A DNA stretch of 60,968 bases from Bacteroidota bacterium (GTDB taxonomy: Bacteria; Bacteroidota; Bacteroidia; SXHM01), in contig CANKAM010000020.1 of NCBI GenBank assembly GCA_947479755.1, forward strand, positions 1 through 60,968, in the 5' to 3' direction. The first letter of the stretch is position 1, and the number at the start of each line of letters is the position of its first letter. A model generated the notes under the pieces. It was not told the DNA's origin and did no database searches. It saw nothing but the letters and a program-made list of their open reading frames with translations. The position numbers and the translations under genes were made by a program. This document shows positions 1 to 9,020 of the stretch, one piece after another.

Positions 1-10
1 AGAGATAAAT

Positions 11-760
11 TTATCCCACATATTTTTTTAATTCCAGTTTTTCGCCATCAAACACCGCATAGGTGTTGTGTGAAATCCAGTCACCCAGATTGATATAAAA
101 ACTATCATTTCCTACATCCATATAGAGCGGCAAATGGCGGTGACCAAAAATAAAATAATTGTAGTGTTCGGTTTTGAGTTTTTCTTTGGCAAATTGCACT
201 AGCCACTCACCATCTTCACCTAAGTATTTTTCATCTTCATTATTGTCGCGGCTTTTGCCCGACCAGAATTGCGCCAACTTTATTCCCCAATCGGGATGCA
301 GTTTTGCAAACATCCATTGGCTCATTTTATTGGCAAATACTTTTTTAATCACTTTAAATCCGTGGTCGCCCGGACCAAGTCCGTCACCATGCCCTATAAA
401 GAATTTCTTTCCTGAATATTCACGGACAATTGGCTCGCGGTGAAGCGAAATGTTTAATTCTTTTTCAAGGTAACCAAACATCCACATATCATGATTGCCG
501 GTAAAAATATGAATGGGAATTCCGGCATCACTTAGTTCTGCAAGTTTGCCAAGAAATCGTGTAAAGCCCCGCGGAACTGCAGTGTCATATTCAAACCAGA
601 AATCAAATAAATCACCAACAAGATAAATTTCGGCAGCATCTGATTTGATTTCTTCCAGCCATTTTACCAATAGTTTCTCGCGCTTTAAACTACTTTCTTC
701 ATTGGGTGCGCCAAGATGAAAGTCGGAAGCGAAGTATATTTTTTTAGTAGTTGCTGTCAC
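11..760 (-). CDS. lpxH: UDP-2,3-diacylglucosamine diphosphatase (LpxH)
   Basis: Calcineurin-like metallophosphoesterase of 249 residues, the usual LpxH length. It removes UMP from UDP-2,3-diacylglucosamine in lipid A synthesis at the inner face of the cytoplasmic membrane. The dinuclear-metal motifs are all visible: DFHLG at 13-17, GDLFDF at 49-54, GNHD at 88-91, GHGDG at 123-127 and FGHRH at 205-209. The start is a GTG that shares its first G with the TAG stop of accA just upstream, so the two genes are translationally coupled and probably one transcript. A related YbbF-type phosphoesterase is possible, but the motif set and the lipid-gene neighbour favour LpxH. Confidence 0.88.
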   Translation of the reverse strand: MTATTKKIYFASDFHLGAPNEESSLKREKLLVKWLEEIKSDAAEIYLVGDLFDFWFEYDTAVPRGFTRFLGKLAELSDAGIPIHIFTGNHDMWMFGYLEKELNISLHREPIVREYSGKKFFIGHGDGLGPGDHGFKVIKKVFANKMSQWMFAKLHPDWGIKLAQFWSGKSRDNNEDEKYLGEDGEWLVQFAKEKLKTEHYNYFIFGHRHLPLYMDVGNDSFYINLGDWISHNTYAVFDGEKLELKKYVG

Positions 761-1716
761 TATCCCTCAACAAAAACACCCATCGAGCTGAACTTTTCAA
801 TGCGTGCTTCAATGCGTTTATCTGCTTCTATTTTTTCCAGTTTAGCAACCTGTTTCAGAATTTCTTTCTTCACATTCTGAAAGCTTTCTTCCTGATTAAC
901 ATGAGCGCCTCCAATTGGTTCTTTTATAATTCCGTCAATGAGTTTTTGTTCCAGCATATTTTCTGCAGTGAGCTTTAATGCGGTTGCAGCCTGCTCTTTA
1001 AAATCCCAGCTGCGCCACAGAATTGAGGAACATGATTCCGGTGAAATAACACTGTACCAGGTGTGTTCCAGCATTAATACTTTATCTCCAATTCCAATTC
1101 CCAAAGCCCCGCCCGATGCACCTTCGCCAATTACAATGCAAATAACAGGAACGGTAAGTTGCGACATTTCTAAAAGATTGCGTGCAATCGCTTCGCCTTG
1201 TCCGCGTTCTTCTGCTTCTAAGCCGGGATGTGCACCCGGAGTATCAATGAGTGTTACAATTGGTTTGTTAAATTTTTCAGCCAGTTTCATCAGGCGCAAT
1301 GCCTTGCGATAACCTTCAGGATTTGCCATTCCGAAATTGCGGTATTGGCGCATCTTGGTGTTAATTCCTTTTTGCTGACCAATCAGCATAAATGTTTTTC
1401 CATCAATACTGCCAAAGCCGCCAATCATAGCTTTATCATCTTTTACGCTGCGGTCGCCATGCAGTTCCTGAAAAGTATTATAGGTCATAGCATTCATATA
1501 CGCCAACACATAGGGTCTCTCAGGATGGCGCGAAACCTGTACTTTTTGCCAGGGTGTAAGGTTGCTGTAAATCTCTTTGCGGGTTTCCTGAATTTTGTTT
1601 TCAAGGTCCGCAATTGTAGTGCTCATATCTACCTTTCCTTTTTCGTGCGTTTGCTTTGCTTTATCAAGCTGCTCCCACAATTCCTGAATAGGTTTTTCAA
1701 AATCTAAAAAAGTCAT
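760..1716 (-). CDS. accA: acetyl-CoA carboxylase carboxyltransferase subunit alpha
   Basis: Alpha subunit of the carboxyltransferase half of acetyl-CoA carboxylase, which with AccD moves the carboxyl group from biotin to acetyl-CoA to make malonyl-CoA for fatty acid synthesis. The protein has 318 residues, matching the family. It has the N-terminal helical segment ([11 protein letters not shown]) and the crotonase-fold core with [15 protein letters not shown] and [12 protein letters not shown]. The ATG at 1716 is the only start that gives the family N-terminus. It overlaps lpxH by one base downstream, which links malonyl-CoA supply to lipid A formation in one operon. accD is not in the window. 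Confidence 0.95.
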   Translation of the reverse strand: MTFLDFEKPIQELWEQLDKAKQTHEKGKVDMSTTIADLENKIQETRKEIYSNLTPWQKVQVSRHPERPYVLAYMNAMTYNTFQELHGDRSVKDDKAMIGGFGSIDGKTFMLIGQQKGINTKMRQYRNFGMANPEGYRKALRLMKLAEKFNKPIVTLIDTPGAHPGLEAEERGQGEAIARNLLEMSQLTVPVICIVIGEGASGGALGIGIGDKVLMLEHTWYSVISPESCSSILWRSWDFKEQAATALKLTAENMLEQKLIDGIIKEPIGGAHVNQEESFQNVKKEILKQVAKLEKIEADKRIEARIEKFSSMGVFVEG

Positions 1717-1763
1717 GTATTCGTTTTTTTTGAATTGGCTGCCAAGTTACATATTTTGAAAGA

Positions 1764-1795
1764 TTGGAAGCAGATTTAGGATTTCAATACATTTG
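1764..1795 (+). promoter_or_regulatory. Bacteroidota-type promoter of ispE
   Basis: TTG at 1764-1766, a 21-base spacer, then TACATTTG at 1788-1795, matching the -33/-7 consensus of the phylum (TTTG and TAnnTTTG). The ATG of ispE lies only ten bases after the -7 box, so the transcript would be almost leaderless. Confidence 0.6.
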
Positions 1796-1805
1796 AGCAG
1801 AAAAT

Positions 1806-2627
1806 ATGCTCTGTTTCCCCAACGCCAAAATAAATATAGGTCTCAACATCGTTGAAAAGCGCGGTGATGGCTTTCATAATATTGAAAGCATCTTTTATCC
1901 GGTGAAATTATGTGATGTGTTAGAAGCTGTTATTGATGAAAATTCAGAAGCAGGAAAAGCGAGATTCACTTCTTCAGGAATTGAAATTCCCGGAAACGCA
2001 GATGACAATCTTTGTGTTAAAGCCTACCATCTTATCAGTAAAGATTATCCTATGCCTGCGATTAAAATTCACTTGCATAAGATAATACCTATCGGTGCAG
2101 GATTAGGAGGTGGTTCTGCTGATGCAGCTTTTTTTATCAATCTGTTGAATGAACTTTTTGAACTCCATCTTGCATGGGGTGAGAAACACCATTATGCCCG
2201 TCAACTCGGAAGTGATTGTCCGTTCTTTATTGCCAACAAGCCTGCTTTTGCTTTTGAACGCGGTGATAAATTGGATTTTCTGGAAGTGGATTTAAAAGGT
2301 TATCACTTAGTACTTGTTCATCCCGGAATTCATGTTTCTACACCATTGGCCTATTCAATGGTTAAGCTTTCAAAATCTGAAACTTCATTAAAGGAATTAA
2401 TTCAGTTGCCGGTTGAAGAATGGAGCACAAAAATTGTGAATGATTTTGAAAAGCCAGTAATGGAAAAGTTTCCTGAAATATCAAGTATAAAGGATGAACT
2501 TTATAAAGCAGGAGCAACTTATGCTTCTATGAGTGGAAGTGGTTCTGCGGTGTTCGGAATTTTCAAAAACAAAACAGAGTTACCGAAATCCCCAGCAAAC
2601 TATTTTGTCTGGCAGGAAGAACTTTAA
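1806..2627 (+). CDS. ispE: 4-diphosphocytidyl-2-C-methyl-D-erythritol kinase (IspE)
   Basis: GHMP-family kinase of the non-mevalonate isoprenoid pathway; it phosphorylates CDP-methylerythritol with ATP in the cytoplasm. It has 273 residues, within the normal range. PNAKINIGL at 5-13 is the family N-terminus, PIGAGLGGGSADAA at 95-108 is the ATP-binding GHMP motif, and SMSGSGSAVFG near the C-terminus is the third motif. It stands alone on the plus strand, diverging from accA, and its last four bases overlap the end of the convergent ftcD gene, so no terminator separates the two. Confidence 0.95.
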   Translation: MLCFPNAKINIGLNIVEKRGDGFHNIESIFYPVKLCDVLEAVIDENSEAGKARFTSSGIEIPGNADDNLCVKAYHLISKDYPMPAIKIHLHKIIPIGAGLGGGSADAAFFINLLNELFELHLAWGEKHHYARQLGSDCPFFIANKPAFAFERGDKLDFLEVDLKGYHLVLVHPGIHVSTPLAYSMVKLSKSETSLKELIQLPVEEWSTKIVNDFEKPVMEKFPEISSIKDELYKAGATYASMSGSGSAVFGIFKNKTELPKSPANYFVWQEEL

Positions 2628-4303
2628 GCAGATATTTTATTGTTTACAATCTTTAAAATTTCTGCTTCCTGTGATTGAGTTTTGTTCTCTATCTCTTGAC
2701 CCTTTGCAAGAATATCTTTTACAAAGTCTTTATCCTCTAAACCGGAAGCATTTATTTTCACATTGAGGAAAGCACCCATCACTGCTGAGCGAGCGCACAA
2801 TGCACCAACTCCCGCATCCGAAACTGAATTAGGATTGCCAGTTTCTGCCATTGCCTTAATAATTTCAAGTGAAGAAAAGGAGAGTTGCATTACTTTGAAT
2901 GGAACCTCCGTTGCATATTTTGTTGCATCCTGAATTGCTTGTGTTCGCGCTTTCTTTTCTTCATCTGTTGCTTTTGGTAAACCAAACGCTGCCATAATTT
3001 TATTGAAGGCGTTAGTGTCTTCGTCCACTAATTTGATAAGCTCATCTTTTATCTTTTGTCCTTTCTCAGCCCAATCCGAAAACTCTTTCCAACGCTCATC
3101 CCATCCTTGTTTATGTGAGGAGAGATTGGCAACCATTGTTCCTAAGGATATACCTAATGCACCAATATAGGCAGCGATGCTGCCACCACCCGGTGCAGGA
3201 CTTTCACTTGCTGTTTCATCTGCAAAGTCCGCAAGGTTCATTCTGATGAGTTTTGCTTTTGAAGGGTCTTTCAGTAAGTATTCAATCACACGTTCCTCTG
3301 ATTTGAAGGGTGCAAGTTCATCCAAACCTAATGATTTTACGGCAATCTTTATCAGTTCTTTTTCTGATACACCGGTGCTGCGTTTCTGTTTTTTCAAAAA
3401 ATATTTTCCTGCATCTAATAAAGAATTCAGTGGAATTAATCCAACCAACTCAGAGCCTGTTGCACGCATACCACGCTCTGTTGCTTTTTTGCTGACTTCA
3501 TCAAACGCAATGTGCACGGGCGTTACGTTGATATTGGTCAGGTTAATAGATATCTGTGCAACACCATATTCTTCAATATACCAACCGATAGCTTTAACAC
3601 TTTTCAATGTTCCGGGAATGGTAACAGGATTTTCGTTTGCATCTTTTACAATTTTGCCTTTCTCGTCTTTTTTTGTGCGACCTGCTTCGCGTACATCAAA
3701 GGCAACAGCATTTGCTCTGCGTGTTGAAGTGGTGTTCAGGTTTACATTGTAGGCAACAAGAAAATCTCTTGCTCCAATTACGGTTGCACCACGCTTTGCA
3801 TCAAATTCAGCAGGACCAAAATCTGGTTTCCATTCGGCAAGCTTTATCTTCTTAAAAAAGCCTTCATACTCACCTGCACGAATAACAGAAAGGTTATTAC
3901 GCGCAGTGTTTTTCTGTGCGCTTTCATACAGGTAAACAGGAATATTTAATTCTTCACCAACTCGCTTTGCCAGTTGTTGAGCATACTTTGCAGTTTCTTC
4001 CATTGTAATTCCTGAAATAGGAATAAATGGACAAACATCGGTAGCTCCCATGCGGGGATGCTCGCCTTTATGTTTGCTCATATCAATCAATTCACCTGCC
4101 TTTCTGATAGCACTGAAAGCCGCTTCCACACAAGCTTCCGGAGTTCCGACAAATGTTACAACGGTTCTGTTGGTTGCTTTTCCAGGATCTACGTTCAGAA
4201 GTTTTACACCTTCTGTTTTTTCAATTTCATCCGTGATTTGTTTTATGATTGACAAGTCATTTCCTTCGGAAAAATTGGGTACACATTCGATTAGTTGATT
4301 CAT
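2624..4303 (-). CDS. ftcD: bifunctional glutamate formimidoyltransferase / formimidoyltetrahydrofolate cyclodeaminase
   Basis: Last steps of the folate-linked branch of histidine degradation: formimidoglutamate passes its formimino group to tetrahydrofolate, then ammonia is released. The 559-residue protein joins a formiminotransferase domain (about 1-300; His82 in the KHKGEHPRMGATD segment aligns with the catalytic His of the mammalian enzyme) to a cyclodeaminase domain (about 345-555, beginning with the SPAPGGGSIAAYIGALG segment). Such fusions occur in animals and in Bacteroidota. hutI lies 1.3 kb upstream on the same strand; hutH and hutU are not in this window. The gene overlaps ispE by four bases tail to tail. 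Confidence 0.93.
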   Translation of the reverse strand: MNQLIECVPNFSEGNDLSIIKQITDEIEKTEGVKLLNVDPGKATNRTVVTFVGTPEACVEAAFSAIRKAGELIDMSKHKGEHPRMGATDVCPFIPISGITMEETAKYAQQLAKRVGEELNIPVYLYESAQKNTARNNLSVIRAGEYEGFFKKIKLAEWKPDFGPAEFDAKRGATVIGARDFLVAYNVNLNTTSTRRANAVAFDVREAGRTKKDEKGKIVKDANENPVTIPGTLKSVKAIGWYIEEYGVAQISINLTNINVTPVHIAFDEVSKKATERGMRATGSELVGLIPLNSLLDAGKYFLKKQKRSTGVSEKELIKIAVKSLGLDELAPFKSEERVIEYLLKDPSKAKLIRMNLADFADETASESPAPGGGSIAAYIGALGISLGTMVANLSSHKQGWDERWKEFSDWAEKGQKIKDELIKLVDEDTNAFNKIMAAFGLPKATDEEKKARTQAIQDATKYATEVPFKVMQLSFSSLEIIKAMAETGNPNSVSDAGVGALCARSAVMGAFLNVKINASGLEDKDFVKDILAKGQEIENKTQSQEAEILKIVNNKISA

Positions 4304-4334
4304 TGAATTTCTTTATTAATCATCCAAATAATTT

Positions 4335-4364
4335 TTGTGAATTGATTTAGAAAAAATACATTTG
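4335..4364 (+). promoter_or_regulatory. promoter of the beta-helix lipoprotein gene
   Basis: TTG at 4335-4337, a 19-base spacer and TACATTTG at 4357-4364, a full match to the Bacteroidota promoter pattern. It lies 31 bases before the ATG at 4396. Confidence 0.6.
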
Positions 4365-4395
4365 CAATGATATTTAATAAATTACAAAATAAATC

Positions 4396-5622
4396 ATGAA
4401 AAAGATATTTTTTTCAAATCCGACATTCATAGCAGTCGCACTGGTGTTTATAGCAACGTCTGTATTAGTTACTTCTTGCAATCCCGAGCCGGATCCAACT
4501 ACCCTTACCCTCACCTGTAGCGACATTGATAATGAAACCGTTTGGGCAGACCGTGGTGATGAAGTTGCAGATTATATTCTGGACTGTGAAATAACAGTAA
4601 ACGGAAAACTTACAATTGCGCCTGGAGTAGTTATACTTTTTGCTTCAGGTTCAGGTATCACTATTGGAAATTCAGGAACATTAGTTGCTTCGGGTACAAG
4701 TGAAAAACCAATCATACTTAAAAGCGATAGCGATATACCGGGCGTGTGGAAAGGGCTTTATTTCAAAAGCAATGATGTGCTCAATGAGTTGAACTATTGC
4801 CAGATTTTAAATGCAGGCAGCGGAAGTTTTGACGGCAATACCACAAAAGTTGCTAATATTAGGGTAGCACTTGATGCTAAAGTGAAGATCACCAATTCTA
4901 CGATTTCTAAAAGCGGCAAGGATGGGATACTTGTAGATGGGTTTGATTCAGATGAGTTAAATCCGATCAGTGTTTTCAGTTCAAATGTTTTTGAAAACAA
5001 CCAGAATTATCCTATTTCAGCGATCGGTACATTGGGAAATGTAATGGATGGAACAGGCTCCACCTTTACAGGAAACGTACATAATAAGGTGTTGATGAGA
5101 GGCGGAAGGTTAGTTGGTAATCACACATGGCAAAAGTTGAATGTTCCGTATTTGGTTCAGGATATTTTATCTGCAGGTTACTATAGCAGTGATGGCAATC
5201 TTACAATTGAACCCGGCACTACAATTGAGTTTGCAGCCGATGCAGGAATTTGCAGCGGTGATTATGCTACCGGTTCATGGCTCAAAATTATCGGTACTTC
5301 TACTGAACGTATTACATTGACAGGCGAAACTGCAGCTCCGGGTGCATGGAAAGGAATTGCTTTTCAAAGCTTAAGCAGCAACAACCAGATTTCTTATGCT
5401 GATATAAGTTACGGAGGATCTTCTTCTTTTACAGGCAATACTTCTCAGGTTGGTAACATTAGAGCGGGAGCATGGAGTGCAGGAAGCTTTACTATAGATA
5501 ATGCAACGGTAAGCAACAGTGCTGCTTATGGAATTTACGTTACCATGCCCTCTCCGACTATTATAGTTCCGGGGTCAGTAATTTATTCTGGAAACGCAAG
5601 TGGTGATTATTTTCAGGAATAA
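4396..5622 (+). CDS. outer-surface lipoprotein with right-handed beta-helix repeats
   Basis: 408 residues with a lipoprotein signal peptide ending in a lipobox (LVTSC, Cys at about 28), so it is probably anchored to a membrane. The mature part has two similar halves. Each holds a segment like GVWKGLYFKS or GAWKGIAFQS followed by a Q/D-I-L/S-N-AG or YGGS turn and a GN-I-R strand. This is the short repeated strand pattern of right-handed parallel beta-helix (pectate-lyase-like) proteins. No catalytic site could be recognised, so a sugar-binding or structural role is as likely as an enzyme. It has its own promoter and lies between the ftcD and hutI genes on the opposite strand. Confidence 0.7.
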   Translation: MKKIFFSNPTFIAVALVFIATSVLVTSCNPEPDPTTLTLTCSDIDNETVWADRGDEVADYILDCEITVNGKLTIAPGVVILFASGSGITIGNSGTLVASGTSEKPIILKSDSDIPGVWKGLYFKSNDVLNELNYCQILNAGSGSFDGNTTKVANIRVALDAKVKITNSTISKSGKDGILVDGFDSDELNPISVFSSNVFENNQNYPISAIGTLGNVMDGTGSTFTGNVHNKVLMRGGRLVGNHTWQKLNVPYLVQDILSAGYYSSDGNLTIEPGTTIEFAADAGICSGDYATGSWLKIIGTSTERITLTGETAAPGAWKGIAFQSLSSNNQISYADISYGGSSSFTGNTSQVGNIRAGAWSAGSFTIDNATVSNSAAYGIYVTMPSPTIIVPGSVIYSGNASGDYFQE

Positions 5623-5643
5623 CGTTTAGCTTCCGGGAAGAAA

Positions 5644-6891
5644 TTACATCACCTTACCTGCAATAATTACTGTTTCTATTGGGATATTTGCGAATGAATA
5701 AGGCAAAAACGAATACGAAGAAATCTCTTTCGTAATAAATATATTCGCTTGTTTGCCTACAGCAATACTGCCATGCGTTTGACTTAACCCCATTGCGTAA
5801 GCAGAATTAATTGTTGCTGCATTAATCGCTTCTTCGGGTGTCATTTTATACTGAATGCAAGCGAGAGAAATCATGAAATTCATGTTGCCGCTTGGTGAGC
5901 TGCCGGGGTTGTAATCACTGGCAATCGCAACAGGCAATCCTGCATCCATCATTTTGCGTGCAGGAGGGAAAGGTTCCTGCAAAAAGAATTGTGCGCCCGG
6001 CAAAATAGTCGGCATGGTTTGAGCATTCATTAATGCAGCTATATCTTCATCATTTACATATTCCAAATGGTCAACACTGATAGCACCAACTTCTACTCCT
6101 GCTTTTACACCGCCCGAATTACTTAATTGTTCTGCATGAACTTTAGGAACTAATCCATATCCTTTAGCAGCGGTGAGAATTTTGATTGTTTCTTCTGCTG
6201 TGAAGTATCCGTTCTCGCAAAAGATATCGCAGTAGTCTGCTAGTTTTTCTGTGGCAATCTGCGGCAGCATTTCATTTATGATTAAAGAAATGTAATCTTC
6301 TTTTCTGTCTTTGTATTCAGCGGGAACTGCATGTGCGCCAAGGAACGTAGCTTTGATTGTAAGCGGTGAAAGCGTTTTCAGTTTCTTTATCACGCGCAGC
6401 ATTTTCAGTTCTGCTTCAAGCGAAAGTCCGTAGCCGCTTTTGATTTCAATGGCGCCTGTTCCCTGCATCATTACTTCGTTCAATCGTTTCAAAGCGCTTT
6501 GCACCAATTCATCTTCACTTGCTTCGCGTAGTTTCTTTGCAGAGTTCAGGATTCCGCCACCGCGTTGTGCAATCTGCTGATAAGTAAGGCCGTTTATCCT
6601 GTCCACAAACTCTTGCTCACGGCTGGCAGCAAAAACAATGTGTGTATGCGAATCACACCAACAGGGAAACACGAGCTTATCTGTTGCATCAATTATCTGT
6701 AAACCACTCCAATCGGTAATTCCCGGAAAGTCATTCATCTTCCCGAAATCAACAATCTTGTCTTCTTCTATGGCAAGCCAGGCATCTCCGATAGAGGGAA
6801 GTATTTTCATGTCAGTGCCAGCAACTTTCAGTCGCGGATTTCCTTCCGCCTGCACTAAGTTTTTTATATTCTTGATTAGCAATTTACTCAC
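5644..6891 (-). CDS. hutI: imidazolonepropionase (HutI)
   Basis: Amidohydrolase that opens the ring of imidazolone-5-propanoate to give formimidoglutamate, the substrate of the pathway that contains FtcD. It has 415 residues, typical for the family. The metal-binding DSHTHIVFAASREQEF segment near residue 78, the KSGYGL substrate loop, the KVHAEQLSNSGG segment and the ASDYNPGSSP aspartate motif are all present. The start is a GTG at 6891, the only codon that keeps the normal N-terminus. An imperfect -7 box (CATCTTTG) sits just upstream. Spacing to ftcD is 1.3 kb with an unrelated gene on the other strand between them. Confidence 0.95.
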   Translation of the reverse strand: MSKLLIKNIKNLVQAEGNPRLKVAGTDMKILPSIGDAWLAIEEDKIVDFGKMNDFPGITDWSGLQIIDATDKLVFPCWCDSHTHIVFAASREQEFVDRINGLTYQQIAQRGGGILNSAKKLREASEDELVQSALKRLNEVMMQGTGAIEIKSGYGLSLEAELKMLRVIKKLKTLSPLTIKATFLGAHAVPAEYKDRKEDYISLIINEMLPQIATEKLADYCDIFCENGYFTAEETIKILTAAKGYGLVPKVHAEQLSNSGGVKAGVEVGAISVDHLEYVNDEDIAALMNAQTMPTILPGAQFFLQEPFPPARKMMDAGLPVAIASDYNPGSSPSGNMNFMISLACIQYKMTPEEAINAATINSAYAMGLSQTHGSIAVGKQANIFITKEISSYSFLPYSFANIPIETVIIAGKVM

Positions 6892-6962
6892 GTTTCAAAG
6901 ATGCAAAAATTTGTCAGTTCAGCACATTTAGCTTTTCTTTGTTCAAACAAAATCTAAAAAAC

Positions 6963-7361
6963 ATGAAAATAAAAACACTTTTACTCATACTTGCTGCCAC
7001 TTTCACAACCTCTTTGGTTTCTGCAAAACCTAAACTCACAGTTAAATGGTCATTTCTTAATATTGTTGAAGGCTATGACCATGATACCAAATGCACTGTA
7101 TTTATTGACGGGAAAGAAGTTGGAACTTCATCAGTAACAAAAGAAAGCCAAGCAAATTCTATTACACTTAAAGTTAAAAAGGGGAAACATAATGTGAAAA
7201 TTATGAATTATGCTTCTTATGAAGGGAAATGGGAAGAGCATACCATTGAGAATACCTATAGTATTGATTGTATCTATGAAAATGAACTGACATTAAAAAG
7301 CAAAAATACTATCACCCTTGTTTTTGATATTGACAGTGGAACTACTGCCACAATAGAATAA
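6963..7361 (+). CDS. small secreted protein of unknown function
   Basis: 132 residues with a clear signal peptide (MKIKTLLLILAATF, cleavage near SLVSA-KP). The mature part is rich in Lys, Thr and beta-branched residues with a regular strand pattern, suggesting a small beta-sandwich in the periplasm or outside the cell. I do not recognise the family. An in-frame TTG at 6939 could extend it by eight residues, but the ATG at 6963 gives a standard signal peptide and was preferred. The gene ends next to the convergent PAP2 phosphatase gene with no gap. Confidence 0.6.
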   Translation: MKIKTLLLILAATFTTSLVSAKPKLTVKWSFLNIVEGYDHDTKCTVFIDGKEVGTSSVTKESQANSITLKVKKGKHNVKIMNYASYEGKWEEHTIENTYSIDCIYENELTLKSKNTITLVFDIDSGTTATIE

Positions 7362-8189
7362 TCAGTTTAGCGGAATAACAACATTAAGCCCTGTAGTATT
7401 GCGAGATACTACGGGGCTTATTTGTACCCCCCAGTTGTTATGGCTGTAAATCAATTTTCCGATGCCATAACCAACAACGGCTCCTATAAAGACATCAGAT
7501 GCCCAATGCCTGTTGTCGTGAATGCGCGAGAGTGATGCAATACCTGCAATAGTGTAAACCAAGGGCGGAATTAGTCTCTTGTCCTTGTATTCACAGGCAA
7601 TAATAGTTGCTATGGAAAAGAAGATAGAAGTATGTCCCGAGAAAAATGATTCGTTCTTCCAGTTTCCGCCAAAGCTGTCGAAGACATAAGGGTTGTCTGT
7701 TGCATCAGGCCTGTGCCGCTGAAAAGCAAACTTCATCACTTGTGTGAATGCACCCGTAAGCACAAATGCTTTTACACCAAGTAATGCAACACGTTTGCTT
7801 CTGTCGTTATTCCAGATTAATCCATGCAGATAAAAACCTGCCATGAGAGGAAGAGAGTACGTTCCTTTACCCCAGGGTTCAAGACCGTAACGAGAAATAT
7901 CATTGGTTAACGGTGTTCTTAGTTTTTGAGAAAGTCTTTTTATCTCATCATCATAGACAAATAAAACGCCTGTTGTTGCACCTATAGCAGCAAGGCTTAT
8001 CCAGTGCGAGGCTTTCCATTTTGCGGGAGCGATAAGTATATCGCGTGTGTCTTTAAAGTAAGAACCGAAATACTGTTTATCAAAACCTGAGCGTGTTAGC
8101 GGACGGAGTTGTTTAGTTTGTGTTGTGTCTTGTGCAAAAGAGGATGTAGAGATTATGGTAAGGAATAAAATCTTTACACAGAGTTGCAC
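7362..8189 (-). CDS. PAP2-family membrane-associated phosphatase
   Basis: Acid phosphatase of the PAP2 superfamily, which removes phosphate from lipid substrates such as undecaprenyl pyrophosphate or phosphatidic acid at the periplasmic face. All three motifs are visible: K-X6-RP (KFAFQRHRP), SGH in FFSGHTSIF, and SR-X5-H-X3-D (SRIHDNRHWASD). The frame stays open to an ATG at 8252 inside mazG. I chose the GTG at 8189 because it gives a plain signal peptide (QLCVKILFLTIISTSSFAQ follows) and avoids the mazG overlap. The bases around this start belong to a dispersed repeat (8175-8213). It is the last gene of the amine oxidase-TPR-mazG run. Confidence 0.8.
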   Translation of the reverse strand: MQLCVKILFLTIISTSSFAQDTTQTKQLRPLTRSGFDKQYFGSYFKDTRDILIAPAKWKASHWISLAAIGATTGVLFVYDDEIKRLSQKLRTPLTNDISRYGLEPWGKGTYSLPLMAGFYLHGLIWNNDRSKRVALLGVKAFVLTGAFTQVMKFAFQRHRPDATDNPYVFDSFGGNWKNESFFSGHTSIFFSIATIIACEYKDKRLIPPLVYTIAGIASLSRIHDNRHWASDVFIGAVVGYGIGKLIYSHNNWGVQISPVVSRNTTGLNVVIPLN

Positions 8190-8213
8190 AGAGGTTGCAC
8201 GGAAGTTCACTGA
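8175..8213. repeat. dispersed 'CACAGAGG' word repeat at the mazG/PAP2 junction
   Basis: A run of near-repeats of the words CACAGAG and TTGCAC. A related run lies at 18640-18680 in the opposite orientation, inside the glycosyltransferase gene. It overlaps the putative PAP2 start. Confidence 0.45.
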
Positions 8214-8220
8214 GAAATTA

Positions 8221-9015
8221 TTAGAGTTCTTTGGCTTTATTCCAATACACATCCATTTCTTCCAGCGTCATATCTTCCAGTGCTCTTCCTTGCTTTCGTG
8301 TTTCATCTTCGAGATACTGAAAGCGCTTGATGAATTTCTTATTGGTCTTTTCCAATGCACTTTCGGGGTCAACATCTATAAAGCGTGCATAGTTAATGAG
8401 CGAGAACAGTACATCACCAAACTCCTGTTCAATTTTTTCTTTGTCTGCTTTATCGGTTTCTATTTCAGCACGCAGTTCACCCAATTCTTCCTGCACTTTT
8501 TCCCATACCTGATTTTTGTTTTCCCAGTCAAACCCAACAGCTTTTGCTTTGTCCTGTATACGTGTTGCTTTAATTAATGCAGGTAATGATTTAGGCACAC
8601 CACCCAGCACTGATTTGTTTCCTTCTTTCAGTTTCAGTTTTTCCCAGTTCTCTTTTACTTGTTGTTCATCTGTTACTTTCACATCACCATATATATGAGG
8701 GTGGCGGCTGATTAGCTTTTCGCAGAGCGAATTAATCACATCGGCAATGTCAAAGCCTGTGGTGAGCGTAGTCGAACCATCTTTGCTTTCAGACGCGATG
8801 CGGGCATAAAAAACAATGTGCAATAGTATGTCGCCCAATTCTTTTTTTATCTCCTTCATGTCCTTGTCAAGGATGGCATCGGCCAGCTCGTAAGTTTCTT
8901 CAATAGTAAGGTGGCGAAGGCTTTCAATGGTTTGCTTCTTGTCCCACGGACATTTTTCACGGAGTTCATCCATGATGTTGAGCAAACGTTCAAATGCTTT
9001 TAGTTTTTCCTGCAT
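8221..9015 (-). CDS. mazG: nucleoside triphosphate pyrophosphohydrolase MazG
   Basis: Hydrolyses (d)NTPs to the monophosphates in the cytoplasm, cleaning the nucleotide pool. 264 residues, essentially the length of the E. coli enzyme, with two tandem MazG helical domains. The N-terminal one carries CPWDKKQTIESLRHL and EETYELADAI; the C-terminal one carries EELGELRAEIE and EFGDVLFSLINYAR, with the acidic E-x2-E and E-x2-D metal ligands. It starts five bases after the TPR gene and runs into the PAP2 gene, so it is part of a leftward operon. Confidence 0.93.
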   Translation of the reverse strand: MQEKLKAFERLLNIMDELREKCPWDKKQTIESLRHLTIEETYELADAILDKDMKEIKKELGDILLHIVFYARIASESKDGSTTLTTGFDIADVINSLCEKLISRHPHIYGDVKVTDEQQVKENWEKLKLKEGNKSVLGGVPKSLPALIKATRIQDKAKAVGFDWENKNQVWEKVQEELGELRAEIETDKADKEKIEQEFGDVLFSLINYARFIDVDPESALEKTNKKFIKRFQYLEDETRKQGRALEDMTLEEMDVYWNKAKEL

Positions 9016-9020
9016 GTTTA

